A DNA stretch of 64,000 nucleotides. Origin: Macrothele yani. Taxonomy: Eukaryota; Arthropoda; Arachnida; Araneae; Macrothelidae. A program made the position numbers and the translations under genes. A model generated the notes under the pieces. The model made no database searches and had not been told where the DNA came from. It was given only the letters and a program-made list of their open reading frames with translations. The stretch covers positions 76,318,607-76,382,606 of the forward strand of contig CM077005.1 in NCBI GenBank assembly GCA_039090855.1, written 5' to 3'. Shown piece after piece: positions 1 to 11,289 of this stretch (position 1 is its first letter; each line of letters opens with the position of its first letter).

Positions 1-1290
1 ATCTTTAGGCTTTGGTTGTTTTCAATTGCTTTCCTTACTAGTTCACAGTTGAATTTCCTTACGTCTTCAGTGATACTTTTTCGTACTGTCTTGCATAGCT
101 CTATATATTCCACTTTGGAAGTCACATCTTCTTTAGTTGTCCTCATCACTCTTCTTTTTTGCATCAACATTTTGGTTTTTCCTGATAATTTGTTCACATG
201 CAATTTGTTCTTAGACCCAGCTAATTTTGTTGCTGTTACCATAAGAGCTGTGGTTACTTTTCTGTTAACTTCAGAAATATCCACTTCTTCCGATGTTAGG
301 CCTTCTAAAGCAGAGAACCTGTTCTTCAGTTCCAATTTGAAGGTATTATGGTGTTTTTTAAGGTTGGTTATGTCAATACATTTTGTTTGTCTTATGAGCT
401 TGCTACGTTCGAGTTTAGTGTTGAGGTGCATCTTACATCTCCCCAATCTATGGTCACTGCCTGTGTTGAACTTGTTTAGCACACTGCAGTCTTCTATGAC
501 GAATTTTTTGTTACACATAATAAAATCAATTTCACTTGTCGTCCCATTTGGATGTCTCCATGTCCATTTCCTGTGTGGCTTTTTCTTGAAAAAGGAGTTC
601 AAGATGAAAAACCCTTCTGCCTCTGCAAACTCTACGAGAGTATTTCCACGCTAGTTTCTGTTGCCGTGACCGAATTTACCTACTGAAGTTTCATTCTGTT
701 GCCGTTGCCCTATTTTTGCATTGAAATCTCCCATAATTATCTTCAAGTGCGGCTTACCTTTATTATTTAGATCACGAATTTCCTCATAACATTCTTAAAT
801 TTCTTCTTCAGCATGAATTGTGGTGGGTGCATAAGTTTGAATAATCTGAGCCTGGTATCTTCTCGAGAGTTGGATAACGAGTCGTGCAGCTCTGTCAGAG
901 GAACTTTCAACTTCTACAACTTTATCCTTCAGTTTCTTGTTTATTATAAATCCAACACCACTAGTTCTGCCAGTATCTGTCCCACGATAGTAGAAGAGAT
1001 GTGCACTTTTCAGTTCAATGAGATCTTCTCCTTTTCTCCTTACCTCACTTAGCCCGACGATGTCCCACTTGATCCTTTGTAGCTCCTCTTCCAATTCAAG
1101 AAGCCTTGAATCAGAAGATAGGGAGCGTCCGTTATATGTAGCCAAGGTCAGCATCAGATGGCAGCCTAGTCCGGTCCTCCGGGGATTCTTACCACCCTCT
1201 GCCTTCATGTCGCACTGGCCGCTGCCTTGGCCAGGTACATTCCAGCTGCCGGAGACTGAGGGCCAAGATTTAAGTTGTGGAGTCATTTTG
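1..1290 (-). pseudogene. RTE/CFDP2-like LINE, endonuclease part of ORF2 (partial, broken)
   Basis: Apurinic-type endonuclease domain of a non-LTR retrotransposon, which nicks target DNA for target-primed reverse transcription. Seen on the minus strand from an ATG at 1286: LATYNGRSL with the active-site Asn, then LSEVRRKG with the catalytic Glu, then IIQTYAPTT. After an in-frame TAA near 788 the same frame continues with MGDFNAKIG, a second stop near 652, then a TSEIDFIMC segment and SDHRLGRCK. The SDH motif closes the domain. The frame is still open at base 1, so the reverse transcriptase lies left of the window. The leader NPRRTGLGCHLM is typical of the RTE-like family often labelled craniofacial development protein 2-like in arthropod databases. 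Two nonsense codons make it a pseudogene. Family call from established motifs; exact clade is inferred. Confidence 0.85.
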
Positions 1291-1500
1291 GAGGGGTTTG
1301 GCCATAACTCACCACGCTGGCCAAGCGGGTTGGTGAGAGTGGGATAGCATTTCCTCTAATCCCGATGGTATAGTTATACCGCTATTGGCGGTCGTCAGAG
1401 CCCCTTTAGTGGGAACAGGATGTACCATGAGAAGGCGGGGTTGACATTTGTCAAGGAGAGGCTGTGATGTTACGCATCACCTGACCTTACATCCCCAATA
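1291..1500 (-). mobile_element. Probable 5' leader of the RTE-like LINE
   Basis: Non-coding GC-richer stretch directly upstream of the endonuclease frame. It has the same orientation and no other feature, and ends at the AT microsatellite. It is read as the LINE 5' untranslated region only from position; no target duplication was found because the other end is outside the window. Confidence 0.4.
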
Positions 1501-1526
1501 TTATATATATATATATATATATATAT
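1501..1526. repeat. (AT)n microsatellite
   Basis: About 13 AT dinucleotides in a row. It marks the 5' boundary of the LINE and may be older target sequence. Confidence 0.9.
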
Positions 1527-2230
1527 GTATACTAAATGGAAAACTTGCCCCCTCTAGGGTTCCATTTGCCGTCCCGGCCAAAAAGTCTTGAAAGAAACAC
1601 TGGTTTCAGCACGTGGCATACCCGCCGCAGCACATGTGTTTATGCAAATATTGCAAAACTTTCAATTCACCTTCTGTATGTGTATTGTGTGTGTCCCGAA
1701 ACAAAAAATTGAAAAGAACTTCACAAAAAACGACACAACCAGGCAGCTCTGTGATGCCCTCTGTTCCAGAAAATTTGCATAGATATTCACTTTCGCAGAA
1801 CTTGCTCGTTCAGCATGTTATTTAAATGTGTATGCGGTGTACCAAACAGTATCAATCAGTGTCTGATGTTTGAAAGCAGGTGTATGTCTGAAGTTCTAGT
1901 TTTGGGCGTAGGCTCAACAAACGCCACGTAGGATCGTATTTATCTCACGATCAGTTCTATAGATACGTACAGGAATTTTGCGAAATGGGTTTGATTTACG
2001 GTGAAAGCAACCGGAATTCTCATTTAGCGTAACGAGTGTATATGCAGCGGTGTCTTAATGCCAGACATTTTGATCACAGGACCATCTGAAATGCAGTTCG
2101 TTGATTGCGTGACATCGGCTGTATACGTTGCCGCTCACGTACAGGTCGGCTAAGGTAAGATAGCACAGATGTTCTGTCATATGTGTTTGCATATTCCGAC
2201 TTCAAATTACGGGAAGTTGGCGAAGAGAGT
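1527..2230. other. Non-coding; probable degraded N-terminal half of the next element
   Basis: No intact frame longer than about 70 codons. It lies upstream of the mariner-like DDE fragment in the same orientation and has the length expected for the missing DNA-binding half. I could not recognise a helix-turn-helix motif in any frame. Confidence 0.35.
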
Positions 2231-2690
2231 GGACCGACTCACCAGAGAGTGCTGCAAGTTTTGCAATGGCACCACATGCGTCCTAATTCGTGTCTCTTTT
2301 GAACAGTCACTACATTCTGTGATCCAGAGAAACGGCTAGAATTTTGTAACTTCGTGTTGAATACGTTAGAAGAGAAACCAGATTTCTTGTCGAACATCGT
2401 TTGGACAGACAGTTTACAATTCACACAAGATTATGTAATGAAGAGATATAATGAACACTACACTGGTCACCGAACAATCTGTACTAGATGAGGGATACGC
2501 AGCATTAATTCAGATGGTTCACTAATGTTTAGTTTGGCCATCGGGGTGACACTCAGTAGGGCTTTACCTATGCAAGATCATATTAACGCCGAATGATATT
2601 TGCAACTGTAAAAACTAATGAAGCAGATTTATTAGGCAATTTCCCATTACATCTGCTTAACACCATGGGGATACCCGAAAGATAGGATGC
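2231..2690 (+). pseudogene. Degenerate mariner-like (DUF4817-type) transposase fragment
   Basis: Plus-strand frame from about 2320 reads PEKRLEFCNFVLNTLEEKPD, then FLSNIVWTDSLQFT, then MKRYNEHYTG, and stops at about 2488. This matches the first catalytic Asp block of the IS630/Tc1/mariner group in which WTDES is followed by an N.H.W segment. The normal Glu of TDES is lost. After the stop, GVTLSRALPMQDHINAE resembles the G..GPYFF block that follows. No terminal repeats were found. It is an old dead copy, related in type to the element at 46.9-48.3 kb. Confidence 0.6.
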
Positions 2691-4434
2691 CAGAGCATGA
2701 GAGAAGTTAGAAGTAACACACTGGTTAGACGATTATTTTTTACCAGACACAAAGGCCAGAAAACATGACTTCTAAGATCACGAGATACATCCTTTAGATT
2801 TTCTTTTGGGGGGCTGGGGCGGAGGGCAGGAACACCTGAAGCCACGGCTCTAAGAATCCCCATCAGTGAATGTAATGGATTTTCAAGAGTAAATCACAGC
2901 TGCATGTGTTAATATTTACAAGAATATATTTAACAAAAAACGGTGGCAGCTGGTTGAACATATGTGCAAGCGTGCACGTTTGCTGAAGGGGGACACTATG
3001 CAGTGGCGCCCATGTGAGTACTTTTCTAAGAAAACGTCTTACTTCCTTCAATGCTGTCAAACACTTTATTAAATGTACAAGGTACTAAAATACAACAGAA
3101 ATAATTTATATAATCAGTCATTAATATCTTATTATTTCAAAAAATGTTTCGTCTACTTTAGTGTTTTAAATTTATCAAACATTTGGCTATACCAACTGCT
3201 GGGGGGGGGGCTAACCCCTGCCTCCCATTATGGACGCCCTTGACACTATGAGTAGGTGAACGCTCAAACTCAGTTTTATATGCTATGAAATGCGTCTTAT
3301 TCATCCGTATGTCGTAGCATTGTCTGGATTCGCGGAAGCTGCTTCTTGGCGTATGAATTACACTGCATGAGTTTGCGGGATTCCTCTCCATCCTTTGTTT
3401 CGGAACAAAGGTATTATGTACTATTTTTGCCGTTCTCTACAACTTTGGCAGTCATTATATTTTGTACATTTTCGGTTCGCCACTTTTCACGATACATGTT
3501 TATCTTGGGTGTTTTCGGTGTACACAGTTGTGAAGATGTGAGAATATTGAGGACAGAAAAAATGGGAAAAAATCCGAAACGGGAGACGGAACGCCATTTT
3601 TGCCCTGTAGGAAAAAAACCACGACAACATGTCGGCCATATTGTGTGCCAGGGTCCCACGGAGAGAAGAAGGGGAAAGAAATTCTGTTTCTTTAATTTAT
3701 AACTCATGTCCGATTCTTACAAAAGGCCGACGCATGAGGGACTGTTAAATAATTGTTTAGGAATCTATTAATCTTTTACCTGATATTTTCATTCAAACAC
3801 ACATCCGTACATCTCTTTAGTAAACATATAAAATTAGTGAATTTTTATAAATTTAGGGTGTCAATAGGAGTGGATCCTTCAATAATTGCCATTCTTGCAT
3901 ACTTTCACACAGAGCAGACAACCAACTGAGAGGGTGGGAGTCTGCACAAGAGTTTCCGCTTGTAACAGGAAGTATACAATTTATCTAGGAATCACCTTTT
4001 TGAACACTCTAGATATATTTAGTAAGAGGTTCGAGTTAAAGGTATTTCAAACAAAAAAACTGGCAAAAATTAGAGTAAACAAAATTATTGTTTGAAACTT
4101 GAAAAAATAGGAAAGTGGTGAAATACAATAGAACAGGAAATATGAAAGAAAAGATTGAAAGCATCAGTGGATCCAATTTTCTTTAATTTTGTTAGTACAG
4201 ATTACTTTATGCTTTATCTATGGCATTCCTATATGTTTAAATTAATTACTCTGTACTTTGTTATTGGTCAGCAAATTATTGAAATCTTACCGTTAAGTCA
4301 AAACTAAATTTAGTATTATATTTTAATTTTTCCAACAAAATACTGGCACGATATCGGAAACAAAAAACATATATGTTTAAGAATATAGTTTACCTATTTT
4401 ACTTTTCAGTTTTATTTTAATCACATTTAACTAT
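2691..4434. other. No gene recognised; AT-rich with a short G run
   Basis: Frames on both strands are short and resemble nothing known. A ten-base G run sits near 3202. Short homopolymers occur throughout. I see no terminal repeats or tRNA-like boxes here. Confidence 0.4.
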
Positions 4435-4895
4435 TTATATTTTAAGTTTAAATACATTATTCGATATAATCTTATTAGGTACTTTTGAACCCTTTTTATA
4501 TATTACTAGAACCAATGTTTTCCATTTGTTAAAAGTTTTTTGAACGCCAAATGTTCTGGTTTCAAACTCCAGGAATCTTCTGAGATCGCATTTAATGGCT
4601 ATTTTAATCTGCTCTGTATTTTTTGATTTTTGTTCGAAATATAATGCTTTCTTATTTTTCCATATATTATATTTAGTAATTGCAATAATATGATGAATTG
4701 CAAGGTTTTTAGATTCAGAGCAGTCAAAAGGAATATGATACAAGATTTGGTGTGTAGAAAATTTATTCCTTGGTGAATTCTGCCTTGAGCCAGAAGTTCA
4801 CGAAACGTAGGGGTCTTTGAGTCGGAGAGAAAGTCTTTGATAGCTTGACAGGCGGAGGAGTGTAAGATGTTTACCACATGGCGCTCTTGCTCCAA
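4435..4895 (-). pseudogene. Possible C-terminal end of a LINE reverse-transcriptase ORF
   Basis: Two overlapping minus-strand frames appear to be one protein broken by a frameshift. The upstream one has SKTPTFRELLAQG. The downstream one has HHIIAITKYNIWKN, YFEQKSKNTEQIKIAI and RRFLEFETRTF. The spacing and the K..IWK...pattern resemble the tail after the reverse-transcriptase domain of several LINE families, where a P.F.ELL segment precedes an I...K..I...R block. The reverse-transcriptase core is absent. This is a similarity judged by eye; chance cannot be excluded. Confidence 0.4.
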
Positions 4896-5719
4896 AGGCG
4901 TGCGCTAATATGATTGGTCGTGCGAGGTCCGGGCTGCACAGTTTGACCAGGAAACTGTAACGAACTTGTGCGGTACACTTCTTGCTCGGAAAGGAAATAG
5001 AAAAGTCAATCGGTAGTCGTCGCTCATGGGAAGAGAGCGCTAGATAATTACGCAAGCTAGTCGGCTGCGGCTGACTAGATAGTTAAGAGCCTAACTGCGG
5101 GTTAAAGCCACTAGGGAATATACCTGCGGGTAAATGTGTAGTAACTAAGAATCATATGAAAGACTGCGGTCTGCCCAGAAAATCCTCCACCTGAGAGATC
5201 CTGCATACTTTAAAGCAGGTAATTCCTGTAGCATCATTAATTTCAGCTATTATTGTAATACATTCTCAATGTCATATGTATGCCCAAATATAGTGCAGGA
5301 CTAGACTGTGAGTGAACTATGATCTTGCTGTGATGTTGATTTGCGCGGGATCAAGAACCGTCTATTCTAACTAAATTGAACTATTATTCGTGTCATCAGC
5401 TGAAATCACTCCCTGCTGAAGGGTATCCATGTACATAAAATAAAATGTGTACAAAGTGTAACCAAGGCTGAACTCTGTATCAGCTTATCACTTATCCTAC
5501 ACCATGCCTTTGAGGAACAATAAAGTAGAGAAAGTTTGACCAGCACTGACACACAAAAAGAAAATAGGTGTGGTGGCAGCAAATACCATAACATCTAACA
5601 ACCCCACAAAAGAACATATAGAATAACGGTAATTCAGTTTTGAACTGTATATGTAAAGATTCAGAACCATTTGATACCGCCACATCTTAAAATTTTGAAA
5701 ATTATTTAAAATTAATAAG
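4896..5719. other. No gene recognised
   Basis: Includes a moderately GC-rich patch (4860-5100) with no frame I can identify. The rest is AT-rich. It ends where the dispersed TGTGACGTATA repeat begins. Confidence 0.4.
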
Positions 5720-6165
5720 TGTGACGTATACCTCTCTTTAGACTTCCTTTTGAGCTTCTGTTCTCTTATGTATATTTAGTTACCTTTCCACAAAAGTTTT
5801 CTCGCTGAACGATACATTACTTCCACTAAGAGCTTTTACAATTTTAGCAGTACTGACAGTGAGTCACAGCTGCATGTAACACCAACATTGAATACCTACA
5901 AGCGGAATGTACAATAGCACAGAGGAGAAGGAGAAATTGATGTGGAGTGTTACATGATAGATGTATAGCGATATAAATGTACAGAGATTTGTGTAAAGAA
6001 GTTGTTGGTAGAAGGATTATAATGATTGCAGTGAGATTATTGACTGGATTGAAGCCAGAGAGTTCACATTCTGTGAAGAATTTATCTTCGTGTCCTGAAG
6101 TACAAATGATTACTGAATAAACTGGTGGACTAACGAAATTTGACTTACTGATTCGTTACACCTTG
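5720..6165 (+). repeat. Dispersed repeat family R1, copy 1 (candidate solo LTR)
   Basis: Begins TGTGACGTATA and ends near a CTTGCCGTA block. Two other copies with the same start, the same order of blocks and a similar end (TCTGGCCGTAA) lie at 16367 and 48311, all in the same orientation. An AATAAA about 45 bases before the end fits an LTR with a poly(A) signal. No target duplication is convincing, so the solo-LTR reading is inference; a SINE or other repeat remains possible. Confidence 0.5.
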
Positions 6166-7285
6166 CCGTACGGTTAATTTTGGACAAAGTGCGATTTATA
6201 TGTTTCAATACTACCGCACATAACGCAGATGACGTATTACTGAGGTGACATGTGATTCAAATCGACAATGAAGCAGCGATAAGCTTGCCGGCATTGTTCA
6301 CTTCGGATAACAGCCGTGTCAGAATCGTACTGCCACGGTCGTTCGTTGTTGTAATTTTTTGTTTATTTATTTGGTGTGGGATAGTGGGAGGCATTGCATG
6401 GTGAATGTTATTGCATTTTGTTACTGCGATACTCTTACCATCCAGGGGCACTTACTTTTTCTCGCTGCCACCAGTATAGATTGGGGTAAGGTTCAGACGC
6501 CTTATATAGATCCACTTTATTAGAGATAGAGAGACGTGGTTGAAGACATCCAAGCTGGTGTGGAAATGAGCTGAAGATATTTAACAACGAAATTTATTAT
6601 CCCCCGCTTAGGGTAGGATGAAGGTTGGTTTTACACCTTGCAATATAACATACAGTAGATACTCGTCAGAGCTTTAGGTGACAATAGAGCCTGAGCTGAA
6701 CAGATAGAAATATGGTGCTTCCTTGTTAGCACCTTTCAGTTTTACAAGAGTTCAGTGATGTTAAATTCAGTTCTTGTTTGAGTTCATAAGGTAAGCAGTA
6801 TTCAGTACACAAGGTAACAATAATAACGTTCCATCTCATACAGACAATTATGCAGCAATTTTGACATTAGATTGTCCGATCTCAGGTATCATGGATGTAG
6901 ACCGCAGCCCGTTCGCTTGGAACAAAATATAAATATTTATGTGACCAACTTCAGTTAGTCGAAATCTACCCCTAGCTAACTCGACCGCAGCTGAGCGCGT
7001 TTCTTAAGTCAAAATCATCCCACGCGGTGATCTGGCGTCTTGCTTCTGTGTACGCTATACAAGAAGAGAACCTGCCAAGAAAACTAACTTCCCCTAGTCC
7101 TCCCAAACTTTTATGAGCCCCGGCGAGCGCTCGGCCAATCACAACGACCCATTCGCCCCCCCCCCTTGCTGGACATCCTTTACTCTCCTCGTCCTAAGTT
7201 CTCACGGTTACATCCGCCGGTTGGCCCCTCCTCGCTATTGCTTTGCTCCCTCAAAGACTTTCACGCTCAAAGTTCTGAGGATTCA
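6166..7285. other. No gene; contains a short repeat shared with 8.3 kb
   Basis: About 80 bases at 6225-6310 match 8290-8380 at roughly three quarters identity by eye, including the shared block TCGACAATGA then GCAGC. The remainder has no recognisable frame. GC rises from about 6960 toward the SINE. Confidence 0.4.
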
Positions 7286-7455
7286 GGGCTGCGGGTGGCC
7301 TATAGTGGTCAACGTTCGCAACTACCACGAAGAATACCTCGGGTTCGATTCGATCCCAGGCAGGTACGAACGCTCGACCCACTAAATATCCGCCGTGAGT
7401 CGGATGGGCACGTTAAGCCGTCGGACCCCGGACCCCGGTAATAAATAAGGGCGTC
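7286..7455 (+). mobile_element. tRNA-derived SINE-like element with LINE-type tail
   Basis: A plausible pol III A box (TAGTGGTCAACG) is followed about 40 bases later by a B-box-like GGTTCGATTCGATCC. A GTCGGATGGGCACGTTAAG block then follows, of a kind common at the 3' ends of arthropod LINEs and their partner SINEs, and the element ends with AATAAATAAGG. Only one copy lies in the window, so its boundaries are estimates. Confidence 0.5.
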
Positions 7456-8025
7456 TTTCTCCCCCTTCCTACTTCGCTTCCGTGTCACTTTCCTATTGGG
7501 CATTCTAGCCCAGATCTCCCAGCTTCCTATTTCTAAGGGTTGTTCAAGACCTGGGGTCAGACACTCCCTTTCTAAAATCTTTTACATATGAACTGATCTG
7601 TTCCGATAGTTCATGGGCTTGTCCTGACCTTGTGAACTGGTCACTAAGATGGCCGTCCTCTCTCTTCCTTGCCTTTCACTTCAAAATGGCGTCCCATTGC
7701 ACATTTCGGATTTTTCTTCATTTACTTTTTTAACATTCACCAGTTACCATATTTCTGTGCACCAATGTCATTATTTCAATTCTTTTTTTTTCTAACAATT
7801 TTCACATCATCACAAGACGATCCGGAGGAAGAGAATGTGAGTTCGACACCCACCACCGGAAGAGAAAGGTTACATTGGTTCCCAAATGAAAATGAATCTC
7901 CTGGTCGGGAGGTTTGGAAAACTTGTGTGATGATTCTTCCGCACAACGCACATACTTAACAAAAATTCTTCTTCTACAATGATATTGTACTTTGAGCGTG
8001 GTTGTCGACTGCCCCGAAAACTGCA
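7456..8025. other. No gene recognised
   Basis: T-rich and C-rich stretches and short frames only. It lies between two SINEs. Confidence 0.4.
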
Positions 8026-8240
8026 TTTTTTTATTGGGGATTTAACGATCACCGTGAGCAACTCAGTAGGATATAAGCAGTCGCCCGTCCCTAATTTAGG
8101 GCCACTGGTTCCAGGGAAAGGAAGGAGCAGTGCCGTAAGACTTACACAACACCCATGCCACACCGGGATCCGAACCAGGACCCATCTCAGACGAATGATC
8201 AGAAGCCATCGGTTAGACCACTGCTCCACCGGGGTGGCCC
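8026..8240 (-). mobile_element. SINE family S1, full-length copy
   Basis: Read on the minus strand: tRNA-like head with CCCCGGTGG, A box AGTGGTCTAA, and a diverged B box GGTTCGGATCC. A unique body carries TAAATTAGGGACGGGCGA-type and GGTCGTTAAA-type blocks, and a short A run closes the element (seen as T at 8026). At least eight other copies in the window share head, body and tail in the same order, which defines the family. Confidence 0.85.
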
Positions 8241-9540
8241 TGTGATTTCGTGCGCCCACCTTTCTCAAGTGTGTGTGTGGAGGGGTGGATAATTTGACGT
8301 AATACGTCACAGGGCGTAGATGGCGTACTACTAACGTGAAACATGAGAAAGTCGACAATGACGCAGCAATAAGCATGTACCTTTTTTCACTGGTGGTCGG
8401 ATTCGCCTACCACCTGAGAGAAAAAGGCTATAATGTGAAACAAGATTCATTGTGAACAATGGCGAAGACATATAGTTAATCACGTAAACGTCAAATTTAA
8501 GTTACAGCTATTTAAACCTTGATCTTCATATAGGATAAATTAATAATAGAATAAATTACACAGTTTCAGTTTTTGCCCGAGAAACGTAAATTAACTTTCC
8601 ATCTTAAAATGCGACTTACACCCTCAGCCTATTGGCAACGAAACCAATAAAAAGCCGTCCTGGGCAATTTCAAATGTTTTAGTGTGACTGAAATCATCTT
8701 TCCCAATAAATCATTAGTTCGCGAAAAGAGACTGAAAAATCGTAGAAGTAAACCGCATTTATGGTAATCATCTGAACTTTAGCTTGTGCGTTTCCGTATA
8801 TAAGAATAATTTAATAAAGCTTACTAGGACATTAATAAAAAGAAATTCCACGGTATCGCGGGTCGGTGGACAGAGAGCAGCGCGTTACATGTTATTGCAA
8901 TAATCAAAAACCGTTACATACTCCAGAACACACACATTAGGAGGACACGGTGGATATTTATCGTGGGTTACATTGGTGCTGTGACTGAGACTGCAGTTCT
9001 GAAAGCATCACCAAATCGTAAAACAGACACCAGATGGCCTTGGGCAATGATTATATGTTTCGAGGGAAGCTGGTGAAGTATTTTATGGGCCGCGTTCGAT
9101 GTTAATAGGCCGTTTCCCGATGATAAACTTCAAACATTAAATGTAATTGTTTTGCTTCTTGTTTCCAGAAGTTCTGTTGCGGCAGTTGAGCCCTGGGCGA
9201 AAAATCTAGAGCGAGGAATTCCTGCGAAACATCACGGAAGCCAATAAGACGAATTGGCTGCAGGTTATAATTTTTCCAAACCTTGGATCACTACGATTTT
9301 GAAGCCTCTCGCCCAACGGTAAGTGTTAAGGAACAACTATAAAATGACATGATAACAGTTTTGTGAAGTGAGCAAGAATTTCACAAGTGATAATACGTTT
9401 TCACTGAATAAATCATCGTAGTCTGGTTTACAGGCAGACTGACACGCGCAAATCAACGATGCGATCTAACAGATACAACTTTTTTACTTTGTTTTTATAT
9501 CTAGATACTTTCTCACTCCAAAAAGAAATTCACACATGTA
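8241..9540. other. No gene recognised
   Basis: Apart from the 8290-8380 copy of the repeat seen at 6.2 kb, no frame, tRNA-like box or inverted end was found. The element at 9541 begins abruptly after a TA. Confidence 0.4.
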
Positions 9541-10936
9541 CACTCATTGCCATAAAAATCCGCCCATCAAGAAGGAGGCGTCGGATTGAAATGAGATTTT
9601 AGTAGTGAGATGGTACATACCAAGGACAGAAGTGATTACAATATCACAGAAGCAGAACGATTTCCAGCGGACATACGGTAAACATTCCGGTCACGGCGTC
9701 GGACCGCCTCGTGATTGGATACATGCGGTGATACGGTCCGGCATGGAGTCAAAGAGACGTCGTATGTTATCCTGGGGCAGATTGGTCCACACTTCTTGCA
9801 ACTGACACTCTAAATCATGAACACTGGGCATGGAGAAAGCTGGCGTCCCATCTGGTCCCACACGTGCTCGATGGGCGAGTGATCAGGCTACCTCGTAGGC
9901 CACAGAAGAGTCGAAGCATGACGTAGATAGTCCTGGGAAACCCTAGCCTTGTGTGCGGACGGGCGTTATCTTGTTGTAAAATGACTGTGGGCCATCCCGC
10001 TAGGAAAGGCAGCACATGGGGCAGCAGAATCTCCTGTACATAGCGCTGGGCTGTCAACGTCCCTCGGATCACTGTGAGGGAAGTCCGGCTGTTATACCCG
10101 ATGCCTCCCCAGACCATCACGCATTCAGTTCGGGACGTGTGCCTTTGTACATTGAGGTTGGGATTGTAGCGCTTACCTGCGGCTCTCTACACTCTGACAC
10201 TGTGGTCGTCCATTCCCATACAGAAGCAGGATTCGTCTCTGAACAATATACGTCGCCAGTCCGTAGCATTCTACGTTGCTCGCTGCTGACACCACTGCAA
10301 TCGACACCGACGGTGGTCAGGTGTTAACGGCAGAAAACGTAAGGGTCGTCGAGAGTGCAGATTCGCCTCTGCCAGGCGTCTGGAAATGGTTCTGGCGGAC
10401 AAAGGAGTCCGTTGTACAGCTACCACATTTCTCTTGATATTGGACAAGGACGTCGTTGCATCTGTGCGTGCCGCTCTCACGATCCCATGGTCCTCTCTGC
10501 TGGTGGTGTGTCTGGGTCGTTCAGAGCCAGTCCGCCGTGTCTGGACCGTACTCTCCAATCGGCCCAAATGGCGGCGAATTTGGCCTGACGGCCACCCTGC
10601 CTCTCTCATCCTGACGATACGGCCTCGTTCAAACTCCGTCAGTTGCCCGTACGCACATCTACGGCGGCTTCTCGGCATGTCTATCGCTCAGGGATCTCAT
10701 CTGACTCTAACCGTGCAATTTGGCACACATGTGGGGTCCCCTGTGCGGAGCCTTATAAGCTCAAAGGATTGCGATTGCAGCGCCGGTTTTGGACACGCGA
10801 GCATGAGGAATCTCACGAAACTTTAATCATTTGCATGTCTGCCCTCCCCGTAGGTATTCACCGAGTTTCGCGTCAATCGCACGGTTTTTTTTTTTTGGTT
10901 TTTTTTTTCGTGCGCGGTTTTCTATGACATTGAGTG
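9541..10936 (-). mobile_element. Tc1-like transposon with both ends (TA target duplication)
   Basis: The left end CACTCATTGCCATA and the reverse complement of the right end CACTCAATGTCATA are imperfect inverted repeats. TA dinucleotides flank both sides (9539-9540 and 10937-10938). Length 1396 bp is normal for Tc1. The right inverted repeat is followed inward by two T runs, which look like replication slippage. It contains one broken transposase gene on the minus strand. Confidence 0.85.
9691..10678 (-). pseudogene. Tc1-like transposase, frameshifted
   Basis: Cut-and-paste DDE transposase. The N-terminal 135 residues are intact: LTEFERGRIVRMREAGWP is the first helix-turn-helix, followed by a basic linker and SARTISRRLAEANL, the second DNA-binding motif. 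A frameshift near 10270 leads to fragments in other frames: MVWGGIGYNSRTSL, ILQQDNARPHTR with the second catalytic Asp, and finally NIRRLFDSMPDRITA at the C terminus. The first Asp block and the Glu block are too damaged to score. Start chosen at the ATG before PRSRRR. It cannot encode active enzyme as read. Confidence 0.85.
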
Positions 10937-10989
10937 TATATTATAGTTGTTTAACTAACGAACATAAGAGAACTCAAAATGAGTGAAGC
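10937..10989. other. Short spacer
   Basis: Target sequence between the Tc1 right end and a diverged SINE. Confidence 0.4.
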
Positions 10990-11200
10990 AGACGGCCGTT
11001 ACCTAAAAGCTGGATTACAGCCGTACGTCCGAGTGATCCCGGGTTCGAATAACCGGATGAAGCATTGATGTCGTGTTTGTCTGATAGCACTGGTTCACTC
11101 CCTTCCGTAGTACCAGCGGCCCTAAATTAGGGAGGGGCGACTGCTTACAGCCCATGGAGTTCCTCAGGGTGGTCGCCAACCACCAAACAAAACAAGAAAG
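10990..11200 (+). mobile_element. SINE family S1, diverged copy
   Basis: Plus orientation. The B box GGGTTCGAATAACC is followed by the body blocks CTAAATTAGGGAGGGGCGAC and GGTGGTCGCC and an A-rich tail. The head is altered compared with the copies at 46 kb, so this is an older insertion. Confidence 0.7.
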
Positions 11201-11289
11201 GTGACAGCGAATTTTCGGCTGGAATGAGCCCGTATTATGAATCTTCCACGACACGAATAGAATATTTCGAAGTCATTCATAGTTAACGG

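Noticed and set aside
16..654. 212-codon plus-strand frame
   Set aside because: Antisense shadow of the LINE endonuclease, whose motifs (GDFNAK, SDHRL) are on the minus strand.
10386..10826. 146-codon plus-strand frame
   Set aside because: Antisense of the Tc1 transposase N terminus; no recognisable protein.
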